From: Lytechinus variegatus
Lineage: Eukaryota > Echinodermata > Echinoidea > Temnopleuroida > Toxopneustidae
Length of the DNA stretch: 64,000 nt
Reading direction: 5' to 3'
NCBI RefSeq assembly: GCF_018143015.1
Contig: NC_054753.1
Span: 29,033,462 to 29,097,461, forward strand
Positions 60,301 to 64,000 of the stretch are shown piece after piece (position 1 is the first letter of the stretch; every line of letters begins with the position of its first letter). Below the pieces are notes generated by a model. The model did no database searches and was not told the origin of the DNA. It saw only the letters and a program-made list of their open reading frames with translations. Position numbers and translations under genes: made by a program.

Positions 60301-62064
60301 CAGTCAGTACAGAATAGATAGTGACCTCCATTTGACCTTGCAAAAGTAGCAGGAAACATAAATGAGTGGCGATATGGAATTAAGTTGGTAAAAAATCAGT
60401 AAGTATTAAACACATTTGGAACGGAAACAGTATGAGCAACAGAGAAAAGAAATGCGTAGCAATTGGCAAAATCATTGAGTAGCATTGTGTATTATTGGAT
60501 TATAAAGAGAACGATAAAATTGGTGTAATGGAACAAAAAGGTGTTTAACAAGGTTGAATGGAGCACTGAAACATATAACAGATTATTGGACATGATCCAA
60601 GTTTTAACAAAAGAACAAGTCCGCCCCAGCAAAAAGTCGACCCGCTTCTTTAATGAGGAAAGTTAGAGTAAGTCAGCAGATTTCATTTTATGAACTCCCT
60701 TTTTATTTTGGATTAACTTATGATAATTGAAATACAATGCTATGGAATATCAACAAAATGTACACCATGTAGAAATGGGAGGTGTAAAAATCAAAATGGC
60801 TGTAAATTCTGTATATAATTGCCTCATTTCCAAAATATTTTTTTTACTGAAGCCTCAAAGTATTTCATATTCATTGACAATCAACTTTTCACCAATCTGA
60901 TGATCCAGCCTCTCCCTTAGTTAGGGACGAAACTAGATTTAAAACCTGGGGCCCATCTTCCAAAAGGTTGCGATTGATCTGATCAATCGTAACTACGGCA
61001 AGCCAGCAAAATCAACATAAAAAATGCATGTTTGTTTTTGAAAAAGAGTCTAGATATTAATGTATATCCATAAATTCATTGATTTCTTGACAATTTGCTC
61101 TGATCTCCTTTGTTTACAAAGGAATTTTGCAAATTACCTGTAAAAGAAACCATGACACTGATGGATGTCCATAGAGTAACAATTGATTGGATCAATCATA
61201 ACTCTTTGTAAGACAGGATTACTTCCCCAGAAAACATGCCGAAACCGTGACCGATTAATTTCTCATTTTTTTATTTTTTTTTGTAGATCTGTAGGAACCA
61301 GTTTGTAAAGCTACACAAAGAACCCATCTTAGACAATCTGGCTGAATTCATGGTGGAGAAATATGGTCCGCTGTAAGTTCACAACACTACTAGATTTTAT
61401 CCTTCTTGACTAAAATAAAAATATGCCTTTACAACTGTTCTCCCAGAATAGCAATGATTGGAATGACATTTAACCTCACATGAAGCTGGAGAGATACTCT
61501 GTTGGCATAAGATAAACATTAATCATCTTACTCTTCAAATTCGTAATTTGGCCTCTTTGCAAGCCATATGCTATTATTGTAATCATGAAATCAATAAATG
61601 AATTTAATCGAATTTTTGTTCATCTTTATACTTACAGAAAATTTATACGACTATAGCAATTGATTATAATTAGAAATGCAAAGGAAAGTTGCGAATCTGA
61701 GTTTGAAACCGACATTTTGTTTTCATCTTGTTGCAAATTGAGAGTGTACTGATTAGCTTATTTTCAATTGCTATCGTACAAGAACCACAACACACATCAC
61801 ACTTGGAATGGTATCAGTTGTTTTATAACTGAATATTCAACTCATAGAAGGTTTACATAATTTGGCTCCATTGTTTTCATTCTTCTGAGAGATGATAGGT
61901 TGTTTGTTTTTGTTTTTGTTTATTATAGGGAAATGCAGGATACATCCAAACTCAAACGAGGAAGCAGAAACATGAAGATCATCGAGGATTATGTCAAAAA
62001 TGTACCTCAGAAGGGAGAATTTGATCTCGACAATGTCTTGAAATCAACTTATTTCTTCAGTTAA
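27161..62064 (+). CDS. POLRMT: Mitochondrial DNA-directed RNA polymerase, 28 exons, 1,510 aa
   Basis: Single-subunit T7-type polymerase that transcribes mtDNA and makes replication primers in the matrix. Exons: 27161-27351, 31354-31469, 32127-33319, 34330-34428, 34937-35037, 35527-35764, 36207-36347, 38791-38884, 39260-39465, 40065-40190, 41531-41572, 42509-42585, 42975-43041, 43910-44045, 44362-44495, 44959-45059, 45897-46017, 47358-47554, 50167-50245, 50671-50793, 51849-51971, 52609-52686, 53458-53646, 57578-57744, 58832-58930, 59901-59973, 61287-61372, 61929-62064. All introns are GT-AG, all phases agree, and the sum is 4,533 bases. Layout: targeting peptide; Lys/Ser-rich extension (about 120-430); PPR region (about 500-650); polymerase domain from about 990. 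Catalytic residues are Asp1195 (motif A), Lys1264 and Tyr1272 (B), His1422-Asp1423 (C); their spacing of 69, 77 and 228 is that of human POLRMT to within one. The protein ends STYFFS. It is about 280 residues longer than human, all N-terminal. Confidence 0.95.
29205..30300. repeat. Array of roughly 160-bp units (CATCATAACTTTGAAAGTTTATGG) in POLRMT intron 1
   Basis: It begins TCTCACCTGCATAGCAGAGT and ends near CGATGCAGGTGAGATGG, an inverse match of the terminal module. Between are about six diverged units, each with CATCATAACTTWGAAAGT, TGGACATAAGAGTAATCAAG, ATCACTGAACATCCTGTG and AGGTCAAAGGTCA-type blocks. The end module (GTCAGCACTGCTGCTATATTG at 30231-30251) also occurs at about 5238-5258 inside the Harbinger-like element. 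This repeat type is, from general knowledge, common in marine invertebrates. Confidence 0.8.
29589..30080 (+). promoter_or_regulatory. Four perfect DR1 motifs (AGGTCAAAGGTCA) within the intron 1 array
   Basis: Exact matches at 29589-29601, 29752-29764, 29915-29927 and 30068-30080, spaced 163, 163 and 153 bp. AGGTCA repeated with one base between is the consensus for RXR heterodimers, HNF4 and COUP-TF. Whether they bind anything in vivo is unknown; they may simply be part of the repeat. Confidence 0.4.
30965..31271. mobile_element. MITE with about 60-bp inverted arms in POLRMT intron 1
   Basis: The arm CGGGCCGATTGCACGAAATG through GTGTCGCCCATCTTTTATG is mirrored at 31205-31271 (CATAAAAGATGGGCGACACG ... 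GTGCAATCAGCCCC). AT-rich loop of about 180 bp. The other intron 1 parts, 27352-29204 and 30301-30964, show nothing supported. Confidence 0.75.
31354..31469 (+). CDS. POLRMT: POLRMT exon 2
   Basis: It lies between acceptor ctcattttag and donor AATG|GTAAGA, and encodes [20 protein letters not shown] and on to HADLSN. The phase agrees with exons 1 and 3. Confidence 0.75.
31738..32043. mobile_element. Truncated copy of the GGACAAGTCCACCC MITE
   Basis: It shares ATTTCACATGACAATGACAAG, AGTGAGTGAGTGATGTCATC and TTTCAGTGTTATGCTTGTTG with the fuller copies at 51182-51790 and 58209-58785, and ends GAATTGTCCTTTAA. The left end is missing. Confidence 0.65.
32127..33319 (+). CDS. POLRMT: POLRMT exon 3: long Lys/Ser/Thr-rich N-terminal extension
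   Basis: The acceptor is gtgatgcag and the donor GATAAT|GTGAGT. The exon gives 397 codons after completing a Val. The first two thirds are low-complexity Lys/Ser/Thr ([20 protein letters not shown]), with a Ser-rich stretch encoded by a TCA/ATC tract at 32740-32807. The last part is ordinary sequence ([20 protein letters not shown], then [20 protein letters not shown]) leading into the PPR region. I do not know such a long extension in vertebrate POLRMT. Confidence 0.9.
33517..33600. repeat. End fragment of the hAT-like GGGCCACCA family in intron 3
   Basis: GGGCCACCAAATATG, TTTTGGTGG, GGGGCCACCA and TGTAGAGCCTTG match the terminal modules of the element at 19719-21230. Intron 3 otherwise shows no feature. 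Confidence 0.55.
34330..34428 (+). CDS. POLRMT: POLRMT exon 4: first PPR helices
   Basis: Encodes [20 protein letters not shown] to IQAWARK, with the [12 protein letters not shown] pattern of a pentatricopeptide motif. The donor AAG|GTAATT is followed directly by a TCA-repeat tract. Confidence 0.9.
34437..34730. repeat. TCA/TCT microsatellite starting at the exon 4 donor
   Basis: About 290 bp of (ATC)n with TTC interruptions. It begins within ten bases of the 5' splice site at 34429. The Asp-rich, Met-rich and Ile-rich open frames here are artefacts of the repeat. Confidence 0.95.
34937..35037 (+). CDS. POLRMT: POLRMT exon 5: second PPR motif
   Basis: Encodes [20 protein letters not shown] to SLECLAR, a classic PPR loop and helix. 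In POLRMT the two PPR motifs are known to contact upstream template and emerging RNA. Confidence 0.9.
35527..35764 (+). CDS. POLRMT: POLRMT exon 6
   Basis: Encodes [20 protein letters not shown] to SGASASGK. It continues the helical region before the N-terminal domain. The donor is GGAAG|GTGAAG. Confidence 0.9.
36461..36703. mobile_element. Hairpin MITE, GATTGATCCGATCAATC type, copy 1
   Basis: GGGGCCTGTCTTACAAAAAT is mirrored by CTCTTTGTAAGACAGCGCCC. Inner GATTGATC palindromes and TCCATAGAGTTACG occur in both copies; the other copy is at 60948-61217. Confidence 0.75.
36787..37258. mobile_element. Second copy of the GAAGTTCACCCTG MITE (intron 7)
   Basis: It begins AAAAGAAGTTCACCCTG and ends with a decayed GGAGAACTTTCC. 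It shares TGACGTCATATGTGAGC and TCAAACCTTCACCAATAT with the copy at 14040-14541. Confidence 0.7.
37346..37982. mobile_element. Inverted-repeat element with GGTGCGTTTATTCGAC ends (intron 7)
   Basis: GGGGTGCGTTTATTCGAC is mirrored by GGTCGCATAAACGCAGCC. Just inside, many AATCATGATT/AATCACGATTC palindromes make the ends self-complementary. About 637 bp, non-coding. The remainder of intron 7 up to 38790 holds nothing supported. Confidence 0.7.
39770..39975 (-). mobile_element. tRNA-derived SINE, copy 1
   Basis: On the minus strand an A-box-like TGGCCCTGTGGGTTAGTCC is followed by a B-box GGTTCGCATCCC, then a body with AACCCAGGTGAGGTAAATGG. Related copies are at 49283-49545 and 59045-59225. It cannot be a tRNA gene: only the promoter half folds, and no acceptor stem pairs. 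Confidence 0.75.
40702..40859. repeat. Hairpin MITE, GGCCCAGTTGCATAAAAG type
   Basis: GGCCCAGTTGCATAAAAGTTACC pairs with AACTCTTATGCAATGGGGCC. A CTGATTGGCTGTTGAT loop module is shared with the neighbour at 41179. Confidence 0.75.
40892..41065. repeat. Hairpin MITE, GGGGCCCGTTTCATAAAGCTG type
   Basis: GGGGCCCGTTTCATAAAGCTG and CAGCTTTATGAAACACCACC are inverse; inner arms are GTTCGTAAGTTACGAATGAC and its complement. Confidence 0.8.
41179..41337. repeat. Hairpin MITE, GGGCCCATTTCATAGAGGAC type
   Basis: Nearly perfect 60-70 bp arms (GGACTTACAACTGTTGTAGC / GTTACAACAGTTGTAAGTCC) with the CTGATTGGCTGCTGA loop. Confidence 0.85.
41687..42043. repeat. Two adjacent TTTCATAAAGCTGTTC hairpins (intron 11)
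   Basis: The first runs from 41687 to 41857 and the second from 41859 to 42043. Both have CTTTAAGAACGACTGGTGA-like arms and end in ACAGCTTTATGAAACACCC. Another copy is at 43205-43379. Confidence 0.75.
43205..43379. repeat. TTTCATAAAGGTGTTCGTAAG hairpin (intron 13)
   Basis: GTGCCGTTTCATAAAGGTG pairs with CAGCTTTATGAAACACCC; arms of GAGCGACTTTAAGAACGACT. Around it, 43091-43190 is another imperfect palindrome (TATAACATTGCCGCTCCCC / GGAGGGCAGTTGAAATGTTATA), and 43695-43835 is a short array of GAGCTATGTAATATTAGATTA units. Confidence 0.75.
45074..45475. repeat. ATC/TCA microsatellite following the exon 16 donor
   Basis: About 400 bp of (ATC)n with CAC, GTC and CAG variants, starting some 15 bases after the 5' splice site at 45060. 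Includes a 42-bp internal duplication (CATTGTCATCACTATTATCA). The Met-rich and Ile-rich frames are artefacts. Confidence 0.95.
46522..47300. mobile_element. piggyBac-like MITE, copy 1 (intron 17)
   Basis: It is bounded by TTAA on both sides. The left end is TTAACCCTATCTAGGCC; the right end is the inverse, with one change (ATAGATAGGGTTAA). 779 bp, with G/C tracts next to both ends and no coding. TTAA target duplication with CCCT-starting ends is the hallmark of piggyBac. A close copy is at 56432-57206. Confidence 0.85.
47358..47554 (+). CDS. POLRMT: POLRMT exon 18: strongly conserved polymerase-domain segment
   Basis: Encodes [20 protein letters not shown], then [20 protein letters not shown] and [13 protein letters not shown]. 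The DFRGR.YP...N..G.D..R.LL.FA signature is common to phage and mitochondrial single-subunit RNA polymerases. Confidence 0.97.
48169..48355. repeat. Two-copy tandem duplication, about 92 bp (intron 18)
   Basis: The unit GGTAATTCTTTAAATAAGTG through GATAATGTAACCATATAA occurs twice in a row with few changes. Each copy includes ATTACGCAACAATAATACTC and CTGACGTCATAATA. Outside this and the SINE, intron 18 (47555-50166) shows nothing supported. Confidence 0.85.
49283..49545 (-). mobile_element. tRNA-derived SINE, copy 2
   Basis: On minus: A-box TGGCCCAATGGATTAGTC, B-box GGGTTCAAATCCC, then CATGGCGTAATTTCCTTCAG and ACTCAACTCAGGTGAGGTAA; same body as at 39770-39975. The far end (GTATCTTTATTG on plus) is the SINE 3' end. 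Confidence 0.8.
51182..51790. mobile_element. MITE with AAAGGACAAGTCCACCC ends (intron 20)
   Basis: TTAAAGGACAAGTCCACCC pairs with GAGGTGGACTTGACCTTTAA. Long subterminal arms (AAATAAGAAAGTTATGGCAT against its inverse near 51675). Related copies are at 31738-32043 and 58209-58785. Confidence 0.8.
51849..51971 (+). CDS. POLRMT: POLRMT exon 21: motif A with first catalytic Asp
   Basis: It opens with [16 protein letters not shown]; the first Asp (residue 1195) is the metal-binding Asp equivalent to T7 Asp537. The conserved [16 protein letters not shown] follows. Confidence 0.97.
53072..53457 (+). repeat. Three decayed partial copies of POLRMT exon 23 with its acceptor
   Basis: Before the real exon (53458), acceptor-plus-exon starts recur at 53104 (CAG|GTTGTGAAGCAGACTGTCA), 53254 (CCAG|TTTGTGAAGCAGACT) and 53359 (GCAG|TTTTGAAGCAG). 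Each is preceded by a version of 'TATCATTACACCTTTCCAG' and keeps about 45 bp of coding similarity. Copies 1 and 2 still read VKQTV; copy 3 has a deletion. Intron 22 upstream of this, 52750-53070, is a GGTGTTRATGTTG-like minisatellite. Confidence 0.85.
53458..53646 (+). CDS. POLRMT: POLRMT exon 23: motif B (Lys and Tyr of the O helix)
   Basis: It starts [20 protein letters not shown]. Lys1264 and Tyr1272 match T7 Lys631 and Tyr639, which bind the incoming nucleotide and select ribose. Three decayed copies of the start of this exon lie just upstream, at 53104, 53254 and 53359. Confidence 0.97.
54117..54444. mobile_element. MITE with 63-bp inverted arms (intron 23)
   Basis: ATTGCTGATGTGGTTTACGG through GTGGATAGAAGAAGAGAAG is mirrored almost perfectly at 54382-54444. 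The loop of about 200 bp is CT-rich and non-coding. Confidence 0.85.
54940..57577 (+). repeat. Tandem array of 13 partial copies of POLRMT exon 24 with its acceptor
   Basis: Exon-like starts (TTTAG|GATTGG or TTTAAGATTGG) lie at 54984, 55128, 55272, 55416, 55561, 55705, 55850, 55940, 56085, 56229, 56373, 57289 and 57434; the real exon is at 57578. The period is 144-145 bp. The exceptions are copy 7, truncated to 90 bp, and copy 11, split by the element at 56432-57206. A unit is about 45 bp of intron (CTTATTCTTTCTGTTTCTTC, acceptor) plus about 100 bp of exon. Except in the truncated and split copies and in copy 8, which has local differences, each reads [13 protein letters not shown](G)ETVEW and on to ILQ, then an in-frame TAG that the real exon lacks. 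None has the exon's 3' half or a strong donor. Confidence 0.97.
56432..57206. mobile_element. piggyBac-like MITE, copy 2, inside a decoy exon
   Basis: TTAACCCTATCTAGGCC at the left and GGCCTAGATAGGGTTAA at the right are a perfect 17-base inverse pair, including the TTAA target duplication. 775 bp and clearly alignable with 46522-47300 along its length. It split the eleventh exon 24 copy at GGGTTA|CCCC. Confidence 0.9.
57578..57744 (+). CDS. POLRMT: POLRMT exon 24 (the intact copy at the end of a tandem array)
   Basis: Encodes [20 protein letters not shown], then [16 protein letters not shown] and [15 protein letters not shown], ending at donor AATGA|GTAAGT. It differs from the upstream partial copies by CTTGGCCTTCCC in place of CTAGATCTGCCC, by CAGCCG in place of CAGTAG, and by having a 3' half and a good donor. 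Only this copy can join exons 23 and 25 in phase. Confidence 0.95.
58209..58785. mobile_element. MITE with AAAGGACAAGTCC ends, another copy (intron 24)
   Basis: AAAAGGACAAGTCCAACCC pairs with GGGTGGACTTGACCTTTAA. Shares ATAGTGAGTGAGGGACATCA and TCAGCATTATGCTAGTTTG with 51182-51790. Confidence 0.8.
58832..58930 (+). CDS. POLRMT: POLRMT exon 25
   Basis: Encodes [20 protein letters not shown] and [26 protein letters not shown] is the conserved block just before motif C. Confidence 0.95.
58960..59225 (-). mobile_element. Repeat fragments: GTCTAA-rich piece and tRNA-derived SINE, copy 3
   Basis: 58960-59020 is CCAATTCGTCTAACTACCAA-type repeat sequence. 59045-59225 on minus carries a degenerate B-box (GGGTTCACATCTC) and ACCCAGGTAAGGTGAAAGG, the body of the SINE at 39770 and 49283. 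Confidence 0.65.
59272..59788 (-). mobile_element. About 515-bp non-autonomous element, copy 2 (inverted relative to copy 1)
   Basis: It begins ATACAAATAGCGAATAGGC and ends GGCGTTGTACAATA, the reverse of the copy at 17043-17547, with high identity throughout, including GTGATGTCACCTCC and CACAAGCCGGGCCCACAAG. Confidence 0.85.
59901..59973 (+). CDS. POLRMT: POLRMT exon 26: motif C with second catalytic Asp
   Basis: Encodes [20 protein letters not shown]. His1422-Asp1423 match T7 His811-Asp812, the second metal-binding position. Confidence 0.97.
60120..60650 (-). repeat. Possible LINE or SINE 3' fragment (intron 26)
   Basis: On minus the sequence AGTACCAATAAAGACCATTA contains an AATAAAG signal and resembles the 3' end of a retrotransposon. 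The rest to about 60650 is AT-rich without coding. Weak call. Confidence 0.25.
60948..61217. mobile_element. Hairpin MITE, GATTGATCTGATCAATC type, copy 2
   Basis: GGGGCCCATCTTCCAAAAGG pairs with CTCTTTGTAAGACAG. The body (AATCAACATAAAAAATGCATG, TGGATGTCCATAGAGTAAC) matches 36461-36703, longer by an internal segment. Confidence 0.75.
61929..62064 (+). CDS. POLRMT: POLRMT exon 28 (C-terminus and stop)
   Basis: Encodes [20 protein letters not shown] to VLKSTYFFS and TAA. The Phe-rich terminus ending in FFS or similar is typical of mitochondrial RNA polymerases, and of T7, which ends in FA. Confidence 0.95.
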
Positions 62065-62459
62065 TGATTCATATAATCACTTTGAAAACATGGAAGAAGG
62101 GGTTGTTTTACAAAGAGTTGCACTTAAGGTCAAAGTGGATGTACCTGGCATGTCTTTATTTCAATGATGCATGTTAGTTTACCTCGAGCCAAGCACAAAT
62201 ACTAAGAGTACTTTTTTAGATGGAAATTTACCTAATCCTATACATCCTTTTGCCTGGATTTTGAATTGGTCATCATGGCTTATCGTGATACGTGACCTCT
62301 TTGAATATATCTTCCAAGAGTTTTCTTTTGTATTCCTAACTTCTGATATGATTTTATGCGGTACGTAGAGATGACCAGTACTAATTTTCTGTTAGGTTTG
62401 CTGGGAGTGGTTTCATCAAGCTTTCCGCAAGTTATGCCTTGACACACATGTGGTAACCT

Positions 62460-62590
62460 GGGGGGCATTTCATCAATATTTTTGTTCCTGGATTCTGATT
62501 GGTTGTGAAGCACTGTTCTATAGTAACTGTTTGATAAAACTGAACTTTTCGGATAAAACGTCTGACAAGTCCTTTCATGAAACGCTCCCC
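62460..62590. repeat. Hairpin MITE, copy 2 of the 15052-15211 family
   Basis: GGGGGCATTTCATCAATATT pairs loosely with CCTTTCATGAAACGCTCCCC. Shares TTCTGATTGGTTGTGAAG and TTTTCGGATAAAACGTCTGA. Confidence 0.6.
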
Positions 62591-62944
62591 TGTTCTTGTG
62601 TGAAATAATATGACCCTACTGAGCCGACTTATCACCGAAGATTATGTCCTAGTTGTCAATTAAATTAACGATTTTACGCTCAGCTTTATGAAACACTGCA
62701 TGGAGCTCTTGCCTGGTAATTGAACCTTTCAAGGTACCCTTATAAAATCTTATATTCATCACATGTTTTGGGGAACGTTTGATTGCCTTTCCAAATAGTG
62801 CCTTAAATGAGTAATGGTGATACGAGTACAGGGGGTGTTTCACATTGATTTCAGTCCGACTAAAATTCACATATTCTCAGTTGCATGTGGTAACTAACAC
62901 TTCACCACATTGGTTAAAATGCATCGATTGGACATGCTTTCCTG

Positions 62945-63050
62945 TGACGCCTGTTGCCGTGGTTTTCCACGCTATTTTATTTGTGAGTCCACTCTTCAAA
63001 CAGTGGACTCATGAATAAAATAGCATATCTTACCATGGCAACAGGCGTCA
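62945..63050. repeat. 106-bp palindrome (TGACGCCTGTTGCC)
   Basis: TGACGCCTGTTGCCGTGGTT is the inverse of ACCATGGCAACAGGCGTCA. Inner arms GCTATTTTATTTGTGAGTCC / GGACTCATGAATAAAATAGC meet around CTCTTCAAACAGT. Confidence 0.85.
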
Positions 63051-63639
63051 ATTTGGCGCACTGTGACAAAAGCGTGCATCAGCATTGGACATTATTTCTT
63101 TTATACACGCGCCCGATGCACGCTAAATTAAGCGTAATTTATACAGGAAATCTGCACAAGCCATGGACTCAACCGTGGGTTTTTAAAATCACCTTTGTGA
63201 ATTTAGGCCATTGAGATTGTGTGTTGCTTATCATGTGCTCATTTTTACTTCAACCTTTATTTTAGTTGGATTAAACTATGTGTGAAACACTACTCACTTC
63301 CAATTTCTGTAAGACAATTTAACCATTGTGATGCAATTGATTTATTTGAAACCAATTTTGTTGTTCATATTGAATTATTGATATATATACATGTATGTTA
63401 TTTTTTTATTTGTACAAGCCTGTTAATTTTGTTGTAATTTCTATTCAATGCAAAATTATCTGAATTATGTCTGATGTAAGTCCTTTCGTTAGATGGACGA
63501 TTTTGTGTACTTAAGTCATAAAAGGCATGTCTGCAGAGAAGTTTTTTTTAACTGTAAAGGGTCCATTATTGTTTCATGATTATTGTGTATTTTGTTTGGA
63601 TGGTAGACTTGTGTCTGTAACAGACAGTTCTACAGTCAG

Positions 63640-63925
63640 CATCCAAACAAAATTCATTTATTGGCAAGACACTTATCCACATTTGTCACTCTCCACCCAG
63701 GTGTTAAATGGGTATCAGCTAGGATGTGAAAGTCATTGTGATTAGATTGGCATGTGTGCAGCGATTAAGAGCAGTTGCTCTGTCAGGAGAATCCCCAGGG
63801 AGTGGAGATGGTGTACTTTATGTGTGGATTCTATGACCAGGGTAATAACAATTACAATGTTAAGTGGGCTAGGAACTTAAAGGTAAGAAGTGCTATATAA
63901 ATGTAACTATTATTATTATCATTAC
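63640..63925 (+). mobile_element. SINE-like element with (ATT)n tail
   Basis: CCACCCAGGTGTTAAATGGG, GCAGCGATTAAGAGCAGTTG and the 3' end AAGTGCTATATAAATGTAAC followed by TATTATTATTATC are characteristic of a SINE with a LINE-derived tail. A related tail is near 41370-41440. Confidence 0.6.
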
Positions 63926-64000
63926 CGGTAGGATGCGAAAGATATTGTATGTTTGATTTTGCCAGCGCCATAATGTGGCTGCGATGAAGCAAGGAATGCT

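Larger units (their letters stand above)
62065..64000 (+). other. POLRMT 3' UTR and flank; no further gene seen
   Basis: No supported exon follows the stop. An AATAAA at 63014-63019 lies inside a palindrome (62945-63050) and may or may not be the poly(A) signal. The open frames are short and overlap repeats. Confidence 0.5.

Overview
This is nuclear DNA of an animal: AT-rich, intron-rich and crowded with short inverted-repeat transposons. The repeat types (GGGCCCGTTTCATAAAG-type hairpins, tRNA-derived SINEs, a 'CATCATAACTTTGAAAGTTTATGG' array) and the two host proteins fit a marine deuterostome, most likely an echinoderm of sea-urchin type. The species assignment is inference.

There are two host genes, arranged head to head about 12.4 kb apart. 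On the minus strand, 10980-14760, three coding exons encode a 519-residue protein with six C2H2 zinc fingers of the ZNF362/ZNF384 (rotund/squeeze/lin-29) family. On the plus strand, 27161-62064, 28 exons were assembled by hand from splice sites and reading phase. They give a complete 1,510-residue mitochondrial RNA polymerase (POLRMT), with a candidate targeting peptide, a long Lys/Ser-rich N-terminal extension, a PPR region and all T7-type catalytic motifs.

Layout. 1-2689: gene-free flank, possibly 3' UTR of the zinc-finger gene. 2690-10694: an 8-kb decayed PIF/Harbinger DNA transposon with a broken HARBI1-like transposase and Myb-like gene, carrying an 812-bp hairpin made of 53-bp tandem units. 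10980-14760: zinc-finger gene. About 16.3-25.0 kb: a broken RNase-H-bearing LINE (I/Nimb type) in which gag is fused to RT without an endonuclease, interrupted by four DNA transposons. Removing two of these restores continuous reading. 25.0-27.16 kb: gene-free stretch upstream of POLRMT. 27.16-62.06 kb: POLRMT. 62.07-64 kb: its 3' flank with hairpins and a SINE.

The most unusual structure is in POLRMT intron 23. Thirteen tandem partial copies of exon 24 (144-145 bp period, each with a 3' splice site) precede the real exon. Ten of them are complete through a shared in-frame stop codon, and one copy is split by a piggyBac-like MITE. Intron 22 holds three decayed copies of the start of exon 23, so the same kind of acceptor-plus-exon duplication happened in two neighbouring introns. 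Other features are four perfect DR1 nuclear-receptor motifs in an intron 1 repeat array, and TCA microsatellites that begin directly at two 5' splice sites and also within exon 3.
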